A stretch of DNA of 64,000 bases from Roseomonas sp. KE2513 (GCF_016107305.1 NZ_RCVR01000023.1:1-64000); one strand, 5' to 3'; counted from the first letter of the stretch, positions 42,276 through 51,793 are shown. Numbers and translations are program-made. The notes: generated by a model from the letters alone, not told the origin.

Positions 42276-43547
42276 ATGCTGGACTTCAACGAAGCCGCTG
42301 CCGCACGTTTTGCCGCCGCCGCGCCCGCTGCCCGTCCGGGCTTCATGTTCGCGACTGGCATCGAGAACAGCGCGCCTACAATCGACGGGGGGCGCATCCG
42401 CCGCGACCAGCTGGCTGAGTGCGGCCACTACGACCGCTGGCGGGAGGACTTCGCCCTCGTCCGGGAGACGGGCTGCGGCTATCTCCGTTATGGTCCACAG
42501 CTGCACCGCTGCTTCGTGGCGCCCGGCCGTTACGACTTCAGCTTCGCCGAGGAGGCCTTCGACGCGCTCCGCCTGCAGGGCACGGTGCCAATCGTCGATC
42601 TCTGCCATTTCGGCGTGCCGGACTGGATCGGTGATTTCCAGAACACCGATTTCCCGGAACTCTTCGCGGACTATGCGGGCGCTTTCGCGCGGCGCTTCCC
42701 CTGGGTGCAGCTCTACACCCCCGTGAACGAGATGTTCATCACGGCCGTCTTCTCTGCCAAGTATGGCTGGTGGAACGAGCAGGCGATGGACGACCGCTCC
42801 TACGTCACGGCCATCAAGAATGTCGTGCGCGCCAACGTGCTCGCCATGCACAAGATCTTGGAGGTGCGGCCGGACGCGCTCTTCGTGCAGTCCGAATCGA
42901 CCGAGCACTTCCATCCCGAATGCCCAGCGGCCCTCGCCCATGCCGAATTCCGGAACGGCGAACGCTTCCTCACGCTCGACCTGAACTATGGCCAGCGCGT
43001 GTGCAGCGCCATGTACGAGTTCCTCCTCGACAACGGCATGACGCGGGACGAGTACCGCTTCTTCATGACGCAGGATCTGCGCCGCCACTGCATCATGGGC
43101 AACGACTGGTACGCGACCAACGAGCACCTCATCACCGGGGAGGGCAGCAGCCGCTGGGCGGGCGAGGTCTTCGGCTACGGTCCCGTCACGCGCCTCTATC
43201 ACGACCGCTACCGCCTGCCGGTGATGCACACCGAGACGAATTGCGACGAGGGGCCGAACGGCGACGAGGCCGAGCGCTGGCTGTGGAAGCAGTGGGCCGG
43301 CGTGATGCGGCTACGGCAGGACGGCGTGCCGATCCTTGGTTTCACCTGGTACTCGCTGACGGACCAAGTGGACTGGGACGTGGCGCTCCGCCAGCAGCGA
43401 GGCAAGGTGAATCCGCGCGGGCTCTACGACCTCGACCGCCGTCCGCGGGCCGCCGGGCGCGCCTACCAGAAGCTCATCCGCGGCTGGTCCGAGGTGCTGT
43501 CGCGGCAGGGCTCCTGCCTGCATCCCGCTCTCGCCGGGCAGGGCTAA
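42276..43547 (+). CDS. Glycoside hydrolase family 1 protein (beta-glucosidase-like)
   Basis: TIM-barrel glycosidase of 423 residues. Acid/base is E152 in TPVNE and the nucleophile is E320 in HTETN, at the strand-4 and strand-7 positions of family 1. FTWYSLTDQVDW near residue 360 is the aglycone-site Trp region. No signal peptide, so it is cytoplasmic. The sequence after both catalytic Glu residues departs from classic NEP and ITENG, placing it in a divergent subgroup. It is not in an operon with a sugar transporter. Natural substrate unknown. Confidence 0.85.
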   Translation: MLDFNEAAAARFAAAAPAARPGFMFATGIENSAPTIDGGRIRRDQLAECGHYDRWREDFALVRETGCGYLRYGPQLHRCFVAPGRYDFSFAEEAFDALRLQGTVPIVDLCHFGVPDWIGDFQNTDFPELFADYAGAFARRFPWVQLYTPVNEMFITAVFSAKYGWWNEQAMDDRSYVTAIKNVVRANVLAMHKILEVRPDALFVQSESTEHFHPECPAALAHAEFRNGERFLTLDLNYGQRVCSAMYEFLLDNGMTRDEYRFFMTQDLRRHCIMGNDWYATNEHLITGEGSSRWAGEVFGYGPVTRLYHDRYRLPVMHTETNCDEGPNGDEAERWLWKQWAGVMRLRQDGVPILGFTWYSLTDQVDWDVALRQQRGKVNPRGLYDLDRRPRAAGRAYQKLIRGWSEVLSRQGSCLHPALAGQG

Positions 43548-43564
43548 GGGCCTTCCTCCCATAC

Positions 43565-43590
43565 GCCGCGCCGGGTTCAACCGGTGCGGC
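43565..43590. terminator. Hairpin after the GH1 gene
   Basis: A 10-bp stem (with one G-T pair) from 43565-43574 to 43581-43590 around a GTTCAA loop, 18 bases after the stop at 43547. No T-run follows, so this is a possible rather than a clear terminator. Confidence 0.35.
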
Positions 43591-43718
43591 GGGCTGGCGC
43601 TTTCGGCGCCGCGGCTGCTGTCCCTCACCCCGGCCATTCGCCCGGCACAGGATTCGCGTCGCGCCGGGTGAACGACGGGCGCGCCGCCACGTTCTGCCGG
43701 CTCAGCAAGGAGAGCGCC

Positions 43719-44333
43719 ATGACCACAGTATCGGAGCAGCGGTTGTTCGACGCCCTTGCGACCATCACCCGCGCCTTTGGCGAGGGCGGCTTTCCGCCGG
43801 TGGATGCCGCCGGCCAGGGCACGACCGATGGCGCGGCCAACCCCTCCCCCGCCATCGAGGCGTTGAGTGACGACACGCGAGAGGTGCTGGGCGAGGCGGC
43901 GCTCGCCGTGGCCTACGGCGCCTTCGCCTCCCGTGGGGGAGATGGCGGGGCGATCCACACCCTGGTCGCGGCTATGGGGCTCATGGCGCATCTCTCGGGC
44001 GAGGAGCCGGACCCGCCGGCCGAGATCCTCTCCATCGCGGCGGAGGATGCGCGGGTGGAGGCCGAGATCGACCGCGCCGGGGACGCCATTGACACGGAGT
44101 TCGGACGCGACGCCTCGGCCGAGGCGCTGATCGCGGCGTTGGAGGCACGGATTCTCGGCACTGCCATCACCCTGGCTGGTTGCACCCTGCCGGAGGGCGC
44201 GGCAGGCCAGTCCGAGGTGCGCCTACGCGCGGCCCGCTGGCTCGCCCGGCTGTCGGCGGGGCTGATGGCGATGAACGTTGCCCAGGCCGGCGAGGCGGCG
44301 GCAGCGGTTCCGGAACCCTCGGCGTCGGCTTAG
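43719..44333 (+). CDS. Hypothetical Ala-rich protein
   Basis: Soluble protein of 204 residues, acidic and Ala/Glu-rich, with no motif I recognise and no signal peptide. It is largely helical by composition. The start at 43719 is well supported by AAGGAGAG at 6 bases; the longer frame upstream lies in spacer DNA. It is followed 72 bases later by a membrane protein gene, possibly in the same transcript. Confidence 0.65.
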   Translation: MTTVSEQRLFDALATITRAFGEGGFPPVDAAGQGTTDGAANPSPAIEALSDDTREVLGEAALAVAYGAFASRGGDGGAIHTLVAAMGLMAHLSGEEPDPPAEILSIAAEDARVEAEIDRAGDAIDTEFGRDASAEALIAALEARILGTAITLAGCTLPEGAAGQSEVRLRAARWLARLSAGLMAMNVAQAGEAAAAVPEPSASA

Positions 44334-44405
44334 TCGCCGCCCTGCAACCGCCGCCGTCTTCCCGAAGTTCTGTTGGACGGAAGATCATATTCGGGAAGAC
44401 AGGGC

Positions 44406-44954
44406 ATGCGGAGAGAGCGGGAGGGTGCGGCCACATACCTGCAGGAGACTGGGGCAACGAGCGTCGGCGGCGTGGTCCTGGCGGGCCTCCTGTCCGGCCT
44501 CGCCGGTGTCGCGGCGATGACCGTGGCGGAGAAGATCGAGCAAGCCGTCACGGGGCGGCCCAACTCCTACGTGCCCGCCCATACGCTGGAACGTCTTCTC
44601 GGTTTACCTCAGCGGCCCGACCGGGAGCGGCTGGGGCTGAACTGGGCCATGCACTGGGGCCAGGGGATCCTGCTCGGCATCGCGCGGGCGCTCATGTCGC
44701 GCTCTGGCTTCCGTGGACCGGTCGGGTCCTTTCTCTTCCTCAACCTGCGCCTGCTGAACGACCAGACGCTGGAGAATGCTACGGGGGTCGGCGCGCCGCC
44801 CTGGACCTGGCCGGCGGAGGAACAGGTCATCGACCTGCTTCATAAGGGAATCTACGCCTTCGCGGCCGGCGCGGTGGCGGACCGGCTGGTGCTGCGCGGG
44901 CGACACCCCTCGGGCGACTGGCGGCGCGGGGCGCCGACCGATATGCAGGACTGA
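44406..44954 (+). CDS. Hypothetical membrane protein
   Basis: Protein of 182 residues. Hydrophobic segments are VGGVVLAGLLSGLAGVAAM, a weaker one around HWGQGILLGIARALM, and FAAGAVADRLVL near the C-terminus. A weak resemblance to the YagU/DUF1440 type of inner-membrane protein cannot be confirmed by eye. The ATG at 44406 is preferred over TTG 44373. Converges on the CsbD gene across a strong hairpin. Confidence 0.65.
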   Translation: MRREREGAATYLQETGATSVGGVVLAGLLSGLAGVAAMTVAEKIEQAVTGRPNSYVPAHTLERLLGLPQRPDRERLGLNWAMHWGQGILLGIARALMSRSGFRGPVGSFLFLNLRLLNDQTLENATGVGAPPWTWPAEEQVIDLLHKGIYAFAAGAVADRLVLRGRHPSGDWRRGAPTDMQD

Positions 44955-44967
44955 ATGCTGATGCGCA

Positions 44968-45000
44968 TGGCGGCGCCGCGGGAAGCCCGCAGCGCCGCCA
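44968..45000. terminator. Long bidirectional hairpin between convergent genes
   Basis: TGGCGGCGC (44968-44976) pairs with 44992-45000, and an inner GCGGG/CCCGC pair closes an AAG loop, with one C-A mismatch between the stems. It sits in the 61-base gap between the membrane protein stop and the CsbD stop. Confidence 0.55.
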
Positions 45001-45015
45001 CACTGCTCAAGTCCG

Positions 45016-45201
45016 TCAGTGCTTGTCGGTGGCGTCGCGCAGCGCGTCCTTGGCACCGCCCATCGCGTTCTCGCCGGTGCCCTTCGCCTTGTCGACCTTA
45101 CCCTCGGCCTGCGTCTTCGTATCGCCCGTAGCGGAGCCGACGGCGTCCTTGATGGCGCCCTTGGCCTTGTCCACCGCGCCGGAAATCCGATCCTTGTCCA
45201 T
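45016..45201 (-). CDS. CsbD family stress protein
   Basis: Small hydrophilic protein of 61 residues made of Lys/Asp/Ala/Gly helices (AVDKAKGAIKDAVG, EGKVDKAKG), the CsbD-like signature. CsbD proteins accumulate in general stress and stationary phase; molecular role unknown. AGGAG with a 7-base spacer fixes the start. A possible EcfG-type promoter lies upstream. Confidence 0.88.
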   Translation of the reverse strand: MDKDRISGAVDKAKGAIKDAVGSATGDTKTQAEGKVDKAKGTGENAMGGAKDALRDATDKH

Positions 45202-45242
45202 CGTCACTCTCCTACTGCCCGGAGTCGCGTGGGCAGGAGGGA

Positions 45243-45268
45243 AACGCGGCCCGGCGAGGGGTGGTTGC
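45243..45268 (-). promoter_or_regulatory. Possible EcfG-type general stress promoter of the CsbD gene
   Basis: On the minus strand GCAAC (45268-45264), 17 bases, then CGTT (45246-45243). The EcfG consensus is GGAAC-N16/17-CGTT, so the -35 box has one mismatch and the -10 box none. The site is 42 bases upstream of the start codon. CsbD genes are known members of alphaproteobacterial general stress regulons. Confidence 0.35.
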
Positions 45269-45281
45269 CCCTGGCAGCAGG

Positions 45282-45869
45282 TCAGGCCCAGTGGCGCTGG
45301 TAGAAGGGCTTGCCCCCGGTGCTCATCAACGCGTGGTCGGTCGCGAACAGGTCGGCATAGTGCAGCAGCCAGGCCTCGGTGGTCGAGCCGTGAAAGGGCG
45401 CGTTCGTCGCGTGGGTCGCCACCGTGTTGACCACTTTCGATGGAAAGCCGAGGTCGCGCAGCATCATCGCCCCGGGCACCCCGTGCGGCAGCTCGGCCGC
45501 GAGGGTGGAGGCTCGGACGGCGCCCCCTTCCCGCACCATCAGCAGCGGCTTGTCGATGTCGTGGAGGACGAGGATCGGGATCATCACCTCCGCGTCCGTC
45601 TCCCTCCCCCAGTCGCGCGCGGCGCGTCGTGAGAGGTCGATGCCCGCGCGCGTCACCTCGTTCACATGGTCCATGAGGCGGTAGGAGGGAGCGATAAGGG
45701 AGTATGGCATCTCCTCCAGCGTCTCGAAGGAGCTGGATGCCCAGGCGGAGACCCAGGCGGTGATGATCGCCTCGCGCGTCTCGGCCGACACGCTGTCGAG
45801 CCCGTCCAGCCAGCCGGCGACGCGCTGGCGGCGCGCCGGGTCGCCCCGCTCGATCGTAAATCCGGCCAT
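45282..45869 (-). CDS. HD domain-containing protein
   Basis: Protein of 195 residues with an HD phosphohydrolase pattern: H in LMDHVNEV, HD in LVLHDIDK, a further H in ELPHGVPG and D in LHYADLFATD. Small HD proteins of this kind hydrolyse nucleotides or phosphomonoesters; the substrate is not predictable. No signal peptide. It lies upstream of the CsbD gene in the same direction, 80 bases away. Confidence 0.82.
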   Translation of the reverse strand: MAGFTIERGDPARRQRVAGWLDGLDSVSAETREAIITAWVSAWASSSFETLEEMPYSLIAPSYRLMDHVNEVTRAGIDLSRRAARDWGRETDAEVMIPILVLHDIDKPLLMVREGGAVRASTLAAELPHGVPGAMMLRDLGFPSKVVNTVATHATNAPFHGSTTEAWLLHYADLFATDHALMSTGGKPFYQRHWA

Positions 45870-45943
45870 GCGCCACCCCTTCCTCGTCGTCGGGGCGGAT
45901 TGTCGACAAGTTCGGGCACCGGGCCTAGACCGGAGGGATGAAA

Positions 45944-46840
45944 ATGCCGTCCCTCGCCCTCATGCGCTCGAAGCTCTTCGTGCCGGGCAGCCGGCCGGAA
46001 TTGTTCGGGAAGGCGGTGGCCACGGCAGCGGATGCACTCTCCCTCGACCTCGAGGACGCCGTGGCGCCGGGGCGGAAGGAGGAGGCGCGGGGCGCCGTTG
46101 CGGCCTTCTTGCGGTCCCTACCGCCGCGCGCGGACGGAGCGCCGGGAAAGGTCATGATCGTGCGCGTGAACGGCCTTGCGACGTCGCTCTTCGAGGCCGA
46201 TCTCCGCGCCATCACCGGGCCTGGCCTCGACGTCGTCAACCTTCCCATGGCGGAATCGGCCGCCGACATCCAAGCCGCCGTCGCGGCGCTCGAAGCGGCC
46301 GAGCAGACGACGGGGGCCGGCGGAACGGTTGGCCTGCTCGCCAATATCGAGACACCGCGCGGCCTGCTCGCGGTGGCGGAGATCGCGGCGGCACATCCGC
46401 GCGTCGTCGGTCTGCAGATCGGCTACGGTGACCTCTTCGAGCCCGCGGGAATCGCGCGGGACAGCGAGGCGGCGCTCAACCATGTGCGGCTCGTCGTGCG
46501 GTTCGCCGCGGCTGCGGCGGGCATCCCCTGCTTCGACGGCTCCCTCGCGGCTGTGGACGCGCCGGAGCGCTGCCGTGCGGAAGCCGAGGCCGCGCGGCGG
46601 CTCGGCTTCGCCGGGAAATCTTGCATCCACCCGAGCCAGGTGCCGATCGTGAACGCCGCCTTCGCGCCCTCCCCCGCCGAGGTCGCCCGGGCAAGGCGCG
46701 TGCTGGAGGCGGCAGGGGAGCGGCTCGCGGGCGGCACCGGCGCCTTCCTGGTGGAGGGCCAGATGGTGGATGCCCCCTTTATCGAGAGCGCGCGGGCGCT
46801 GGTGGCGCTGGCCGAGCGGCTGGGCACGGCGGAAGCATGA
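45944..46840 (+). CDS. HpcH/HpaI aldolase / CitE-like acyl-CoA lyase
   Basis: TIM-barrel lyase of 298 residues with CitE-family blocks: RSKLFVPGSRPELF, LDLEDAVAPGRKE (metal-binding acidic pair), NIETPRGLL and GKSCIHPSQVPIVN. CitE-like enzymes cleave or form malyl-, citramalyl- or related CoA esters. The second ATG at 45944 was chosen because GGAGG lies 7 bases upstream of it; the ATG at 45938 is too close. It is coupled by ATGA overlap to a CoA-transferase that could supply its CoA-ester substrate. Confidence 0.88.
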   Translation: MPSLALMRSKLFVPGSRPELFGKAVATAADALSLDLEDAVAPGRKEEARGAVAAFLRSLPPRADGAPGKVMIVRVNGLATSLFEADLRAITGPGLDVVNLPMAESAADIQAAVAALEAAEQTTGAGGTVGLLANIETPRGLLAVAEIAAAHPRVVGLQIGYGDLFEPAGIARDSEAALNHVRLVVRFAAAAAGIPCFDGSLAAVDAPERCRAEAEAARRLGFAGKSCIHPSQVPIVNAAFAPSPAEVARARRVLEAAGERLAGGTGAFLVEGQMVDAPFIESARALVALAERLGTAEA

Positions 46841-48066
46841 GCCCCACGCCCCTGCACCGCCGCGACTTCGATCCCAGCGCGCGCGGGGCGCTGGACGGCG
46901 TTCGCGTGATCGACCTTTCGCGCCTCGTCGCGGGCAACCTGCTGACAAAGGTCCTCGCCGACCACGGAGCCGAGGTGGTGAAGGTGGAGCCCCCGGAAGG
47001 GGATTCGCTGCGCGCCTGGAAGGTTCAGGGGATCGAGACCTCCTGGAAGACCTGGTGCCGCAACAAGCGGAGCCTCTGCCTCGACCTTCGTCACGCCGAG
47101 GCGCAGGCGCTCGTCCGTCGTTTGGCCGAAGGCGCGAGCATGCTCGTCGAGAGCTTCCGGCCGGGCGTGCTGGAGGCGATGCGCCTGGAGCCGGCAGCGC
47201 TGCTGCAAGCCAATCCCTCCCTCGTGATCGTGCGCGTCTCGGGTTGGGGGCAGACGGGGCCCTTCCGCCACAAGCCGGGCTTCGGGACGCTGGTGGAGGG
47301 CTACTCCGGTTTCGCTTCCATCAACGGCTTCGCGGATCGCGAGCCGGTGCTGCCGCCGATGTTCATGGGCGATGCCTATGCCGGCCTCTACGGTTCCGCT
47401 GCCGCGTTGATCGCCCTCCGGCACGCGGAGGCGACCGGCCAAGGTCAGGTGATCGACCTCTCCCTATTCGACCCGATGCTGGCGGTGCTGGAGCCGCAGA
47501 CGGCTAACTACGCCATCACCGGGAAGCTCAAGCAGCGCACGGGCAGCCGTTCCACCAACACCGCGCCGCGCAACGCCTATCGCACGAAGGATGGAGGCTG
47601 GGTCTGCCTCTCCTCCTCCACTCAGGGGATGACGGAGAAGCTGTTCCGCTCGATCGGTCGTCCTGAGCTGATCGAGGATCCGCGCTTCCGCACCAACCCC
47701 GATCGCCTCCGCAACTGGGAGGTACTGGACAGCATCGTCGCGGGCTTCGTTGCGGAGCGGACCACGGCTGAGAACCTCGCGCATTTCGACACGGCCGGCG
47801 TTACTATCGGGCCGATCAAGGACGCGGCCGGGCTGTTGGACGATGCCTTCGTGGCCGAGCGCGAGTCGCTGGTGGAAGTGCCGGACGAGAGCATGCCCAG
47901 CGGCTGGCTGCCCATGCACGGCGAAGTGCCGCGCCTGTCGGCAACGCCGGGGATCCTCGCCCGCCCGGCGCCGAAGCTGGGCGAGCACAACGAGGAAATC
48001 CTCGCCCCGCTGATCGGCACGGAGGAACTCGCGCGGCTGCGGGACGCCGGTATCGTGCGCGGTTAG
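46837..48066 (+). CDS. CaiB/BaiF family CoA-transferase
   Basis: Class III CoA-transferase of 409 residues. It shows [14 protein letters not shown] at the start, [16 protein letters not shown], and the catalytic Asp D179 in [11 protein letters not shown]. It moves CoA between carboxylic acids through an enzyme-bound anhydride. The start overlaps the lyase stop, so activation and cleavage of one organic acid by the pair is a natural inference. An acceptor cannot be named. Confidence 0.9.
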   Translation: MSPTPLHRRDFDPSARGALDGVRVIDLSRLVAGNLLTKVLADHGAEVVKVEPPEGDSLRAWKVQGIETSWKTWCRNKRSLCLDLRHAEAQALVRRLAEGASMLVESFRPGVLEAMRLEPAALLQANPSLVIVRVSGWGQTGPFRHKPGFGTLVEGYSGFASINGFADREPVLPPMFMGDAYAGLYGSAAALIALRHAEATGQGQVIDLSLFDPMLAVLEPQTANYAITGKLKQRTGSRSTNTAPRNAYRTKDGGWVCLSSSTQGMTEKLFRSIGRPELIEDPRFRTNPDRLRNWEVLDSIVAGFVAERTTAENLAHFDTAGVTIGPIKDAAGLLDDAFVAERESLVEVPDESMPSGWLPMHGEVPRLSATPGILARPAPKLGEHNEEILAPLIGTEELARLRDAGIVRG

Positions 48067-48127
48067 GCACCGGGCTTGCGCGACGCGACGGGCCGTGCCC
48101 CCCTCCGCCCGAGCAGGAGTTTCCGAA

Positions 48128-49042
48128 ATGAAGGCCCAGAGCGTTCTCGAGACCATCGGCGGCACGCCGCACATCCGGCTCGGCCGGCTCTTCCCCTCGG
48201 CCGAGGTCTGGATCAAGTCCGAGCGCGCGAATCCTGGCGGCTCGATCAAGGACCGTATCGGCATCGCGATGATCGAGGCTGCGGAGGCGAACGGCACCCT
48301 CCGCCCCGGCGGCACCATCATCGAGCCGACTTCCGGCAACACGGGCGTGGGTCTGGCCATGGCCGCGGCGGTGAAGGGCTACACCCTCGTCCTCGTCATG
48401 CCCGAAAGCATGTCGGTGGAGCGACGCCGGCTGATGCAGGCTTATGGCGCCACCTTCGACCTGACGCCTCGCGAGAAGGGCATGAAGGGCGCCATCGCGC
48501 GCGCGGAGGAACTGGTGGCGGCAACCCCCGGCGCCTGGATGCCGCAGCAGTTCGAGAACCCCGCGAACATCGACATCCATGTCCGCACCACCGCAAGGGA
48601 GATCCTGGCCGACTTCCCGGAGGGCATCGACGTGCTGATCACCAGCGTCGGCACGGGCGGGCACATCACAGGATGCGCCCAGGTGCTGAAGAAGGAGTGG
48701 CCGGGGCTGAAGGTCTTCGCGGTGGAGCCCGCGGCCTCCCCGGTGATCTCGGGCGGGGCGCCCTCGCCGCACCCCATCCAGGGGATCGGCGCGGGTTTCG
48801 TGCCGGCCAACCTGCATGTCGCGTTGCTCGACGGGGTCATCCAGGTTTCCGCCGACGACGCGAAGGAATATGCCCGCCGCTCGGCACGCGAGGAGGGGCT
48901 GCTGGTCGGCATCTCCTCCGGCGCGACGCTTGCGGCCATCGCGCAGAAGCTGCCGGACTTGCCGCAGGGTGCGCGCGTGCTCGGCTTCAACTACGACACG
49001 GGGGAGCGCTACCTCTCGGTGCCTGACTTCCTGCCGGCCTGA
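48128..49042 (+). CDS. cysK: Cysteine synthase A (O-acetylserine sulfhydrylase)
   Basis: PLP enzyme of 304 residues that makes cysteine from O-acetylserine and sulfide. The Schiff-base Lys is K41 in [15 protein letters not shown] (68-73) binds the substrate carboxylate, and GTGGHITG binds PLP phosphate. The C-terminal region has [10 protein letters not shown] with the PLP-nitrogen Ser. AGGAG lies 9 bases before the ATG. Cysteine supply also feeds ergothioneine synthesis, but the genes are not linked. Confidence 0.92.
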   Translation: MKAQSVLETIGGTPHIRLGRLFPSAEVWIKSERANPGGSIKDRIGIAMIEAAEANGTLRPGGTIIEPTSGNTGVGLAMAAAVKGYTLVLVMPESMSVERRRLMQAYGATFDLTPREKGMKGAIARAEELVAATPGAWMPQQFENPANIDIHVRTTAREILADFPEGIDVLITSVGTGGHITGCAQVLKKEWPGLKVFAVEPAASPVISGGAPSPHPIQGIGAGFVPANLHVALLDGVIQVSADDAKEYARRSAREEGLLVGISSGATLAAIAQKLPDLPQGARVLGFNYDTGERYLSVPDFLPA

Positions 49043-49120
49043 GGGCGCTCGCCACGCGGGCGCTGGCACGGGGCCTTCGGAGGGCTGAGTACCTCCAGGG
49101 TGCGAAAGCCGACACGACAT

Positions 49121-49143
49121 CTGCCGACGCTTAACGTCGGCAG
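49121..49143. repeat. Perfect 9-bp inverted repeat between cysK and the Old Yellow Enzyme gene
   Basis: CTGCCGACG at 49121-49129 pairs with CGTCGGCAG at 49135-49143 around a CTTAA loop. No T-run follows. It is 78 bases after the cysK stop and 110 bases before the next start; it may be a terminator or an operator. Confidence 0.4.
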
Positions 49144-49253
49144 GTGAACAGGCAGGACGCCGTCCGCGACCGGCGTGGTGCTTGCCGACGGCGACCGGCT
49201 CGGGTGATCTCTGCTCGCGGCAGGAACGCCCCGCCGAGGATAAGGACCACCGG

Positions 49254-50369
49254 ATGAGCCGCCTCTTCGAACCCCTGCAGCTTGGCGGCCTCCGTCTGGC
49301 GAACCGGATCGTCATCGCGCCGATGTGCCAGTACTCGGCACAGGAGGGCATGGCCGGCGACTGGCACATGATTCATCTCGGCCATCTCGCCCTGTCGGGC
49401 GCGGGCCTGATGATCCTGGAGGCCACGGCTGTCTCGCCGGAAGGCCGCATCTCGCCGGCCGATCTCGGCCTCTACTCCGACGCGGACGAGGAGGCGCTGG
49501 GGCGGGTGCTGCGGGCCCTGCGCGCCAATTCCTCCATGCCCGTCGCGGTACAGCTCAGCCATGCTGGCCGAAAGGCCTCCAGCCGTGCCCCGTGGGAGGG
49601 CGGCGCCCAGATCCCGCCCGATGCGCCGGGCGGCTGGAAGACGGAGGCTCCCTCGGCCCTGCCGCATTCCCCGGAGGAGGACGTGCCGGTCGCGCTCGAC
49701 CGCGCGGGCCTTGACCGCGTACGCGGTGATTTCGTGCGCGCGGCCGAGCGCGCGGCGAGGCTGGGGCTCGAGGGAATCGAGATCCACGGGGCGCATGGCT
49801 ACCTGCTGCACCAGTTCCTCTCCCCGCTCGCGAACGAGCGGACGGACGAGTACGGCGGCAGCCTCGAGAACCGGATGCGCTTTCCGATCGAGGTCTTCGA
49901 GGCCGTGCGCGCTGCCTTCCCGGCGGAGCGGCCGGTCTGGATGCGCATCTCCGCGACGGACTGGGTGTCGGGCGGCTGGGACGTCGAGGGCACCATCGCT
50001 CTTTCCCAGGCGCTGAAGGCGCGGGGCTGCGCCGCGATCCACGTCACCACCGGCGGGGTTTCGCCGCGGCAGGCCATCACCCTGGGGCCGGGCTATCAGG
50101 TGCCCTTCGCCCGACAGGTGAAGGAAGCGGTCGGGCTGCCCACCATGGCGGTGGGGCTGATCACCGAGCCCGAGCAGGCGGAGAGCATCATCGCGCAGGG
50201 CGATGCAGACGCGGTCTCGCTCGCGCGCGCCATGCTCTACGATCCGCGCTGGCCCTGGCATGCGGCGGCGCGGCTCGGCGCCACGGTGAGCGCCCCGAAG
50301 CAGTACTGGCGCTCCCAGCCGCGCGAGTACAAGGACCTGTTCGACAGCGCTCGGCACGGCCAGCGCTGA
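49254..50369 (+). CDS. NADH:flavin oxidoreductase / Old Yellow Enzyme (YqjM class)
   Basis: FMN-dependent TIM-barrel ene-reductase of 371 residues. C25 and Y27 in APMCQYSA are the thermophilic-like (YqjM) signature that tunes FMN. LSHAGRKAS, HGAHGYLLHQFLSP with its substrate-binding residues, and LANERTDEYGGSLENR are all typical. It reduces activated C=C bonds of enones, often for detoxification. AAGGA at 7 bases supports the start. Single-gene unit. Confidence 0.92.
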   Translation: MSRLFEPLQLGGLRLANRIVIAPMCQYSAQEGMAGDWHMIHLGHLALSGAGLMILEATAVSPEGRISPADLGLYSDADEEALGRVLRALRANSSMPVAVQLSHAGRKASSRAPWEGGAQIPPDAPGGWKTEAPSALPHSPEEDVPVALDRAGLDRVRGDFVRAAERAARLGLEGIEIHGAHGYLLHQFLSPLANERTDEYGGSLENRMRFPIEVFEAVRAAFPAERPVWMRISATDWVSGGWDVEGTIALSQALKARGCAAIHVTTGGVSPRQAITLGPGYQVPFARQVKEAVGLPTMAVGLITEPEQAESIIAQGDADAVSLARAMLYDPRWPWHAAARLGATVSAPKQYWRSQPREYKDLFDSARHGQR

Positions 50370-50641
50370 CAGTCGGCGCGAGCAGGATTTCCCTCCCGGC
50401 CGGTTTGTAACAGGGCGGCTACCTTTCGCGTCTCCGGACGTTGAGGGACGGCCGGGCGGGAACAACGGTGCGGTTGCGCCGCGGTGTTCTGCGGCCCCTA
50501 GCCACGTGGCCGGGATTTCACCCGGCCGGCCGCCAACCCCGCCGCGCCCACGCTGTTCTCACCAGCAGCCGGCCGCTGCCCCTCTCGCCCACGCCTTCCC
50601 GCAGCGTGGCGGTCCGCGGCCTTCGGCGGGAGACACAGAAC

Positions 50642-51787
50642 ATGCCGGATTCTCCGCGCGGGCGCGACGGTAAGCTGCTGACTGCACTCCTCTTGCTGGC
50701 ACTCGCCCTGGGTGGCAGCGCCTTTCTGCTGATCGACAGTCGGGAGCCTGCCCAGGCACAGGGCCCGGCCCCCGCGCCGCCCGGCGTGCCGGTGCAGGTG
50801 ACGAAGGTAATGCCGGCGGACGTGCCGGTGGTGCTGGAAGGACTCGGCAGCGTGCAGGCCTATAACACCGTCACGGTGCGTGCCCGCGTGGACGGCGCCC
50901 TCGAAAGCGTCCTCTTCAAGGAGGGACAGGCTGTGCATGTGGGCGACGTGCTCGCCCGCATCGATCCGCGCCCCTATCAAGCCGCGCTGGACCAGGCGGT
51001 GGCGCGAAAGGCGACGGATCAGGCGCAGCTCGACAACGCGCAACTCAACTTACGGCGCTACTCCGAGCTTGCGCAGAGCAACTTTGCCCCAAGGCAGCAG
51101 GTGGACACCACGCGCGCGCAGGTCGCGCAGTTCCAGGCTCAGGTCGCCGTGGATCAGGCGCAGATCGATAGCGCGGAGACGCAGCTCGGCTACACCACCA
51201 TCGCCTCTCCGATCGAGGGCGTAACCGGCATCCGCCTCGTGGACCAGGGGAACATCGTGCACGCCGCCGATCCCGGGGGGATCGTCGTGCTGACGCAGAT
51301 CAAGCCGATCGCTGTTGTCTTTACCCTGCCGGCCGCGCGCCTGCCTGAAATCCGTGAGGCCATGCGCGGCAACGCGCTGGTGGTGCGCGCGGTAGAGCGC
51401 GACCGGCCGCACCCGCTGGCGGAGGGCCGGCTCGAGCTGGTGGACAACCAGATCGACCAGGCCACCGGCTCCGTGAAGCTGAAGGCCGTTTTCGACAACA
51501 ACGATGCGGTGCTCTGGCCCGGCCAATTCGTCACCGCGCAGCTCATGCTGCGGGTGGAGAAGGGCGTGCCCACCCTACCCGCTTCCGCCATCCAGCGCGG
51601 GCCGGAGGGCAGCTTTGTCTATGTTGTGCAGCAGGATCAGACCGTGAAGGCGCAGCCCGTGGAGGTCGCGCGCTACGATGACGGCCGCGCCGTGCTTGCC
51701 GCCGCGCCCGAAGGGAATCCGAGCATCGTCGCCACCGGGCAGTCGCGGCTTGCGCCCGGCACCCGCGTGGCCCGGACCGGGAGCTGA
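50642..51787 (+). CDS. RND efflux transporter periplasmic adaptor subunit
   Basis: Membrane fusion protein of 381 residues, MdtA-like. An N-terminal anchor (LLTALLLLALALGGSAFLLI) is followed by the lipoyl half-motifs VRARVDGALESVLFKEGQAVHVGD and YTTIASPIEGVTGIRLVDQGNIV, a helical hairpin between them (residues about 110-160), and a beta-barrel (GQFVTAQLML). It links the pump at 51794 to an outer-membrane channel, which is not encoded nearby. The start codon is followed after a few residues by the anchor; GGGAG lies about 11 bases upstream. Confidence 0.9.
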   Translation: MPDSPRGRDGKLLTALLLLALALGGSAFLLIDSREPAQAQGPAPAPPGVPVQVTKVMPADVPVVLEGLGSVQAYNTVTVRARVDGALESVLFKEGQAVHVGDVLARIDPRPYQAALDQAVARKATDQAQLDNAQLNLRRYSELAQSNFAPRQQVDTTRAQVAQFQAQVAVDQAQIDSAETQLGYTTIASPIEGVTGIRLVDQGNIVHAADPGGIVVLTQIKPIAVVFTLPAARLPEIREAMRGNALVVRAVERDRPHPLAEGRLELVDNQIDQATGSVKLKAVFDNNDAVLWPGQFVTAQLMLRVEKGVPTLPASAIQRGPEGSFVYVVQQDQTVKAQPVEVARYDDGRAVLAAAPEGNPSIVATGQSRLAPGTRVARTGS

Positions 51788-51793
51788 GACAAG

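Noticed and set aside
48076-49026. Second plus-strand frame of 316 codons overlapping cysK
   Set aside because: Frame-shifted shadow of cysK; the cysK frame holds the PLP and substrate motifs.
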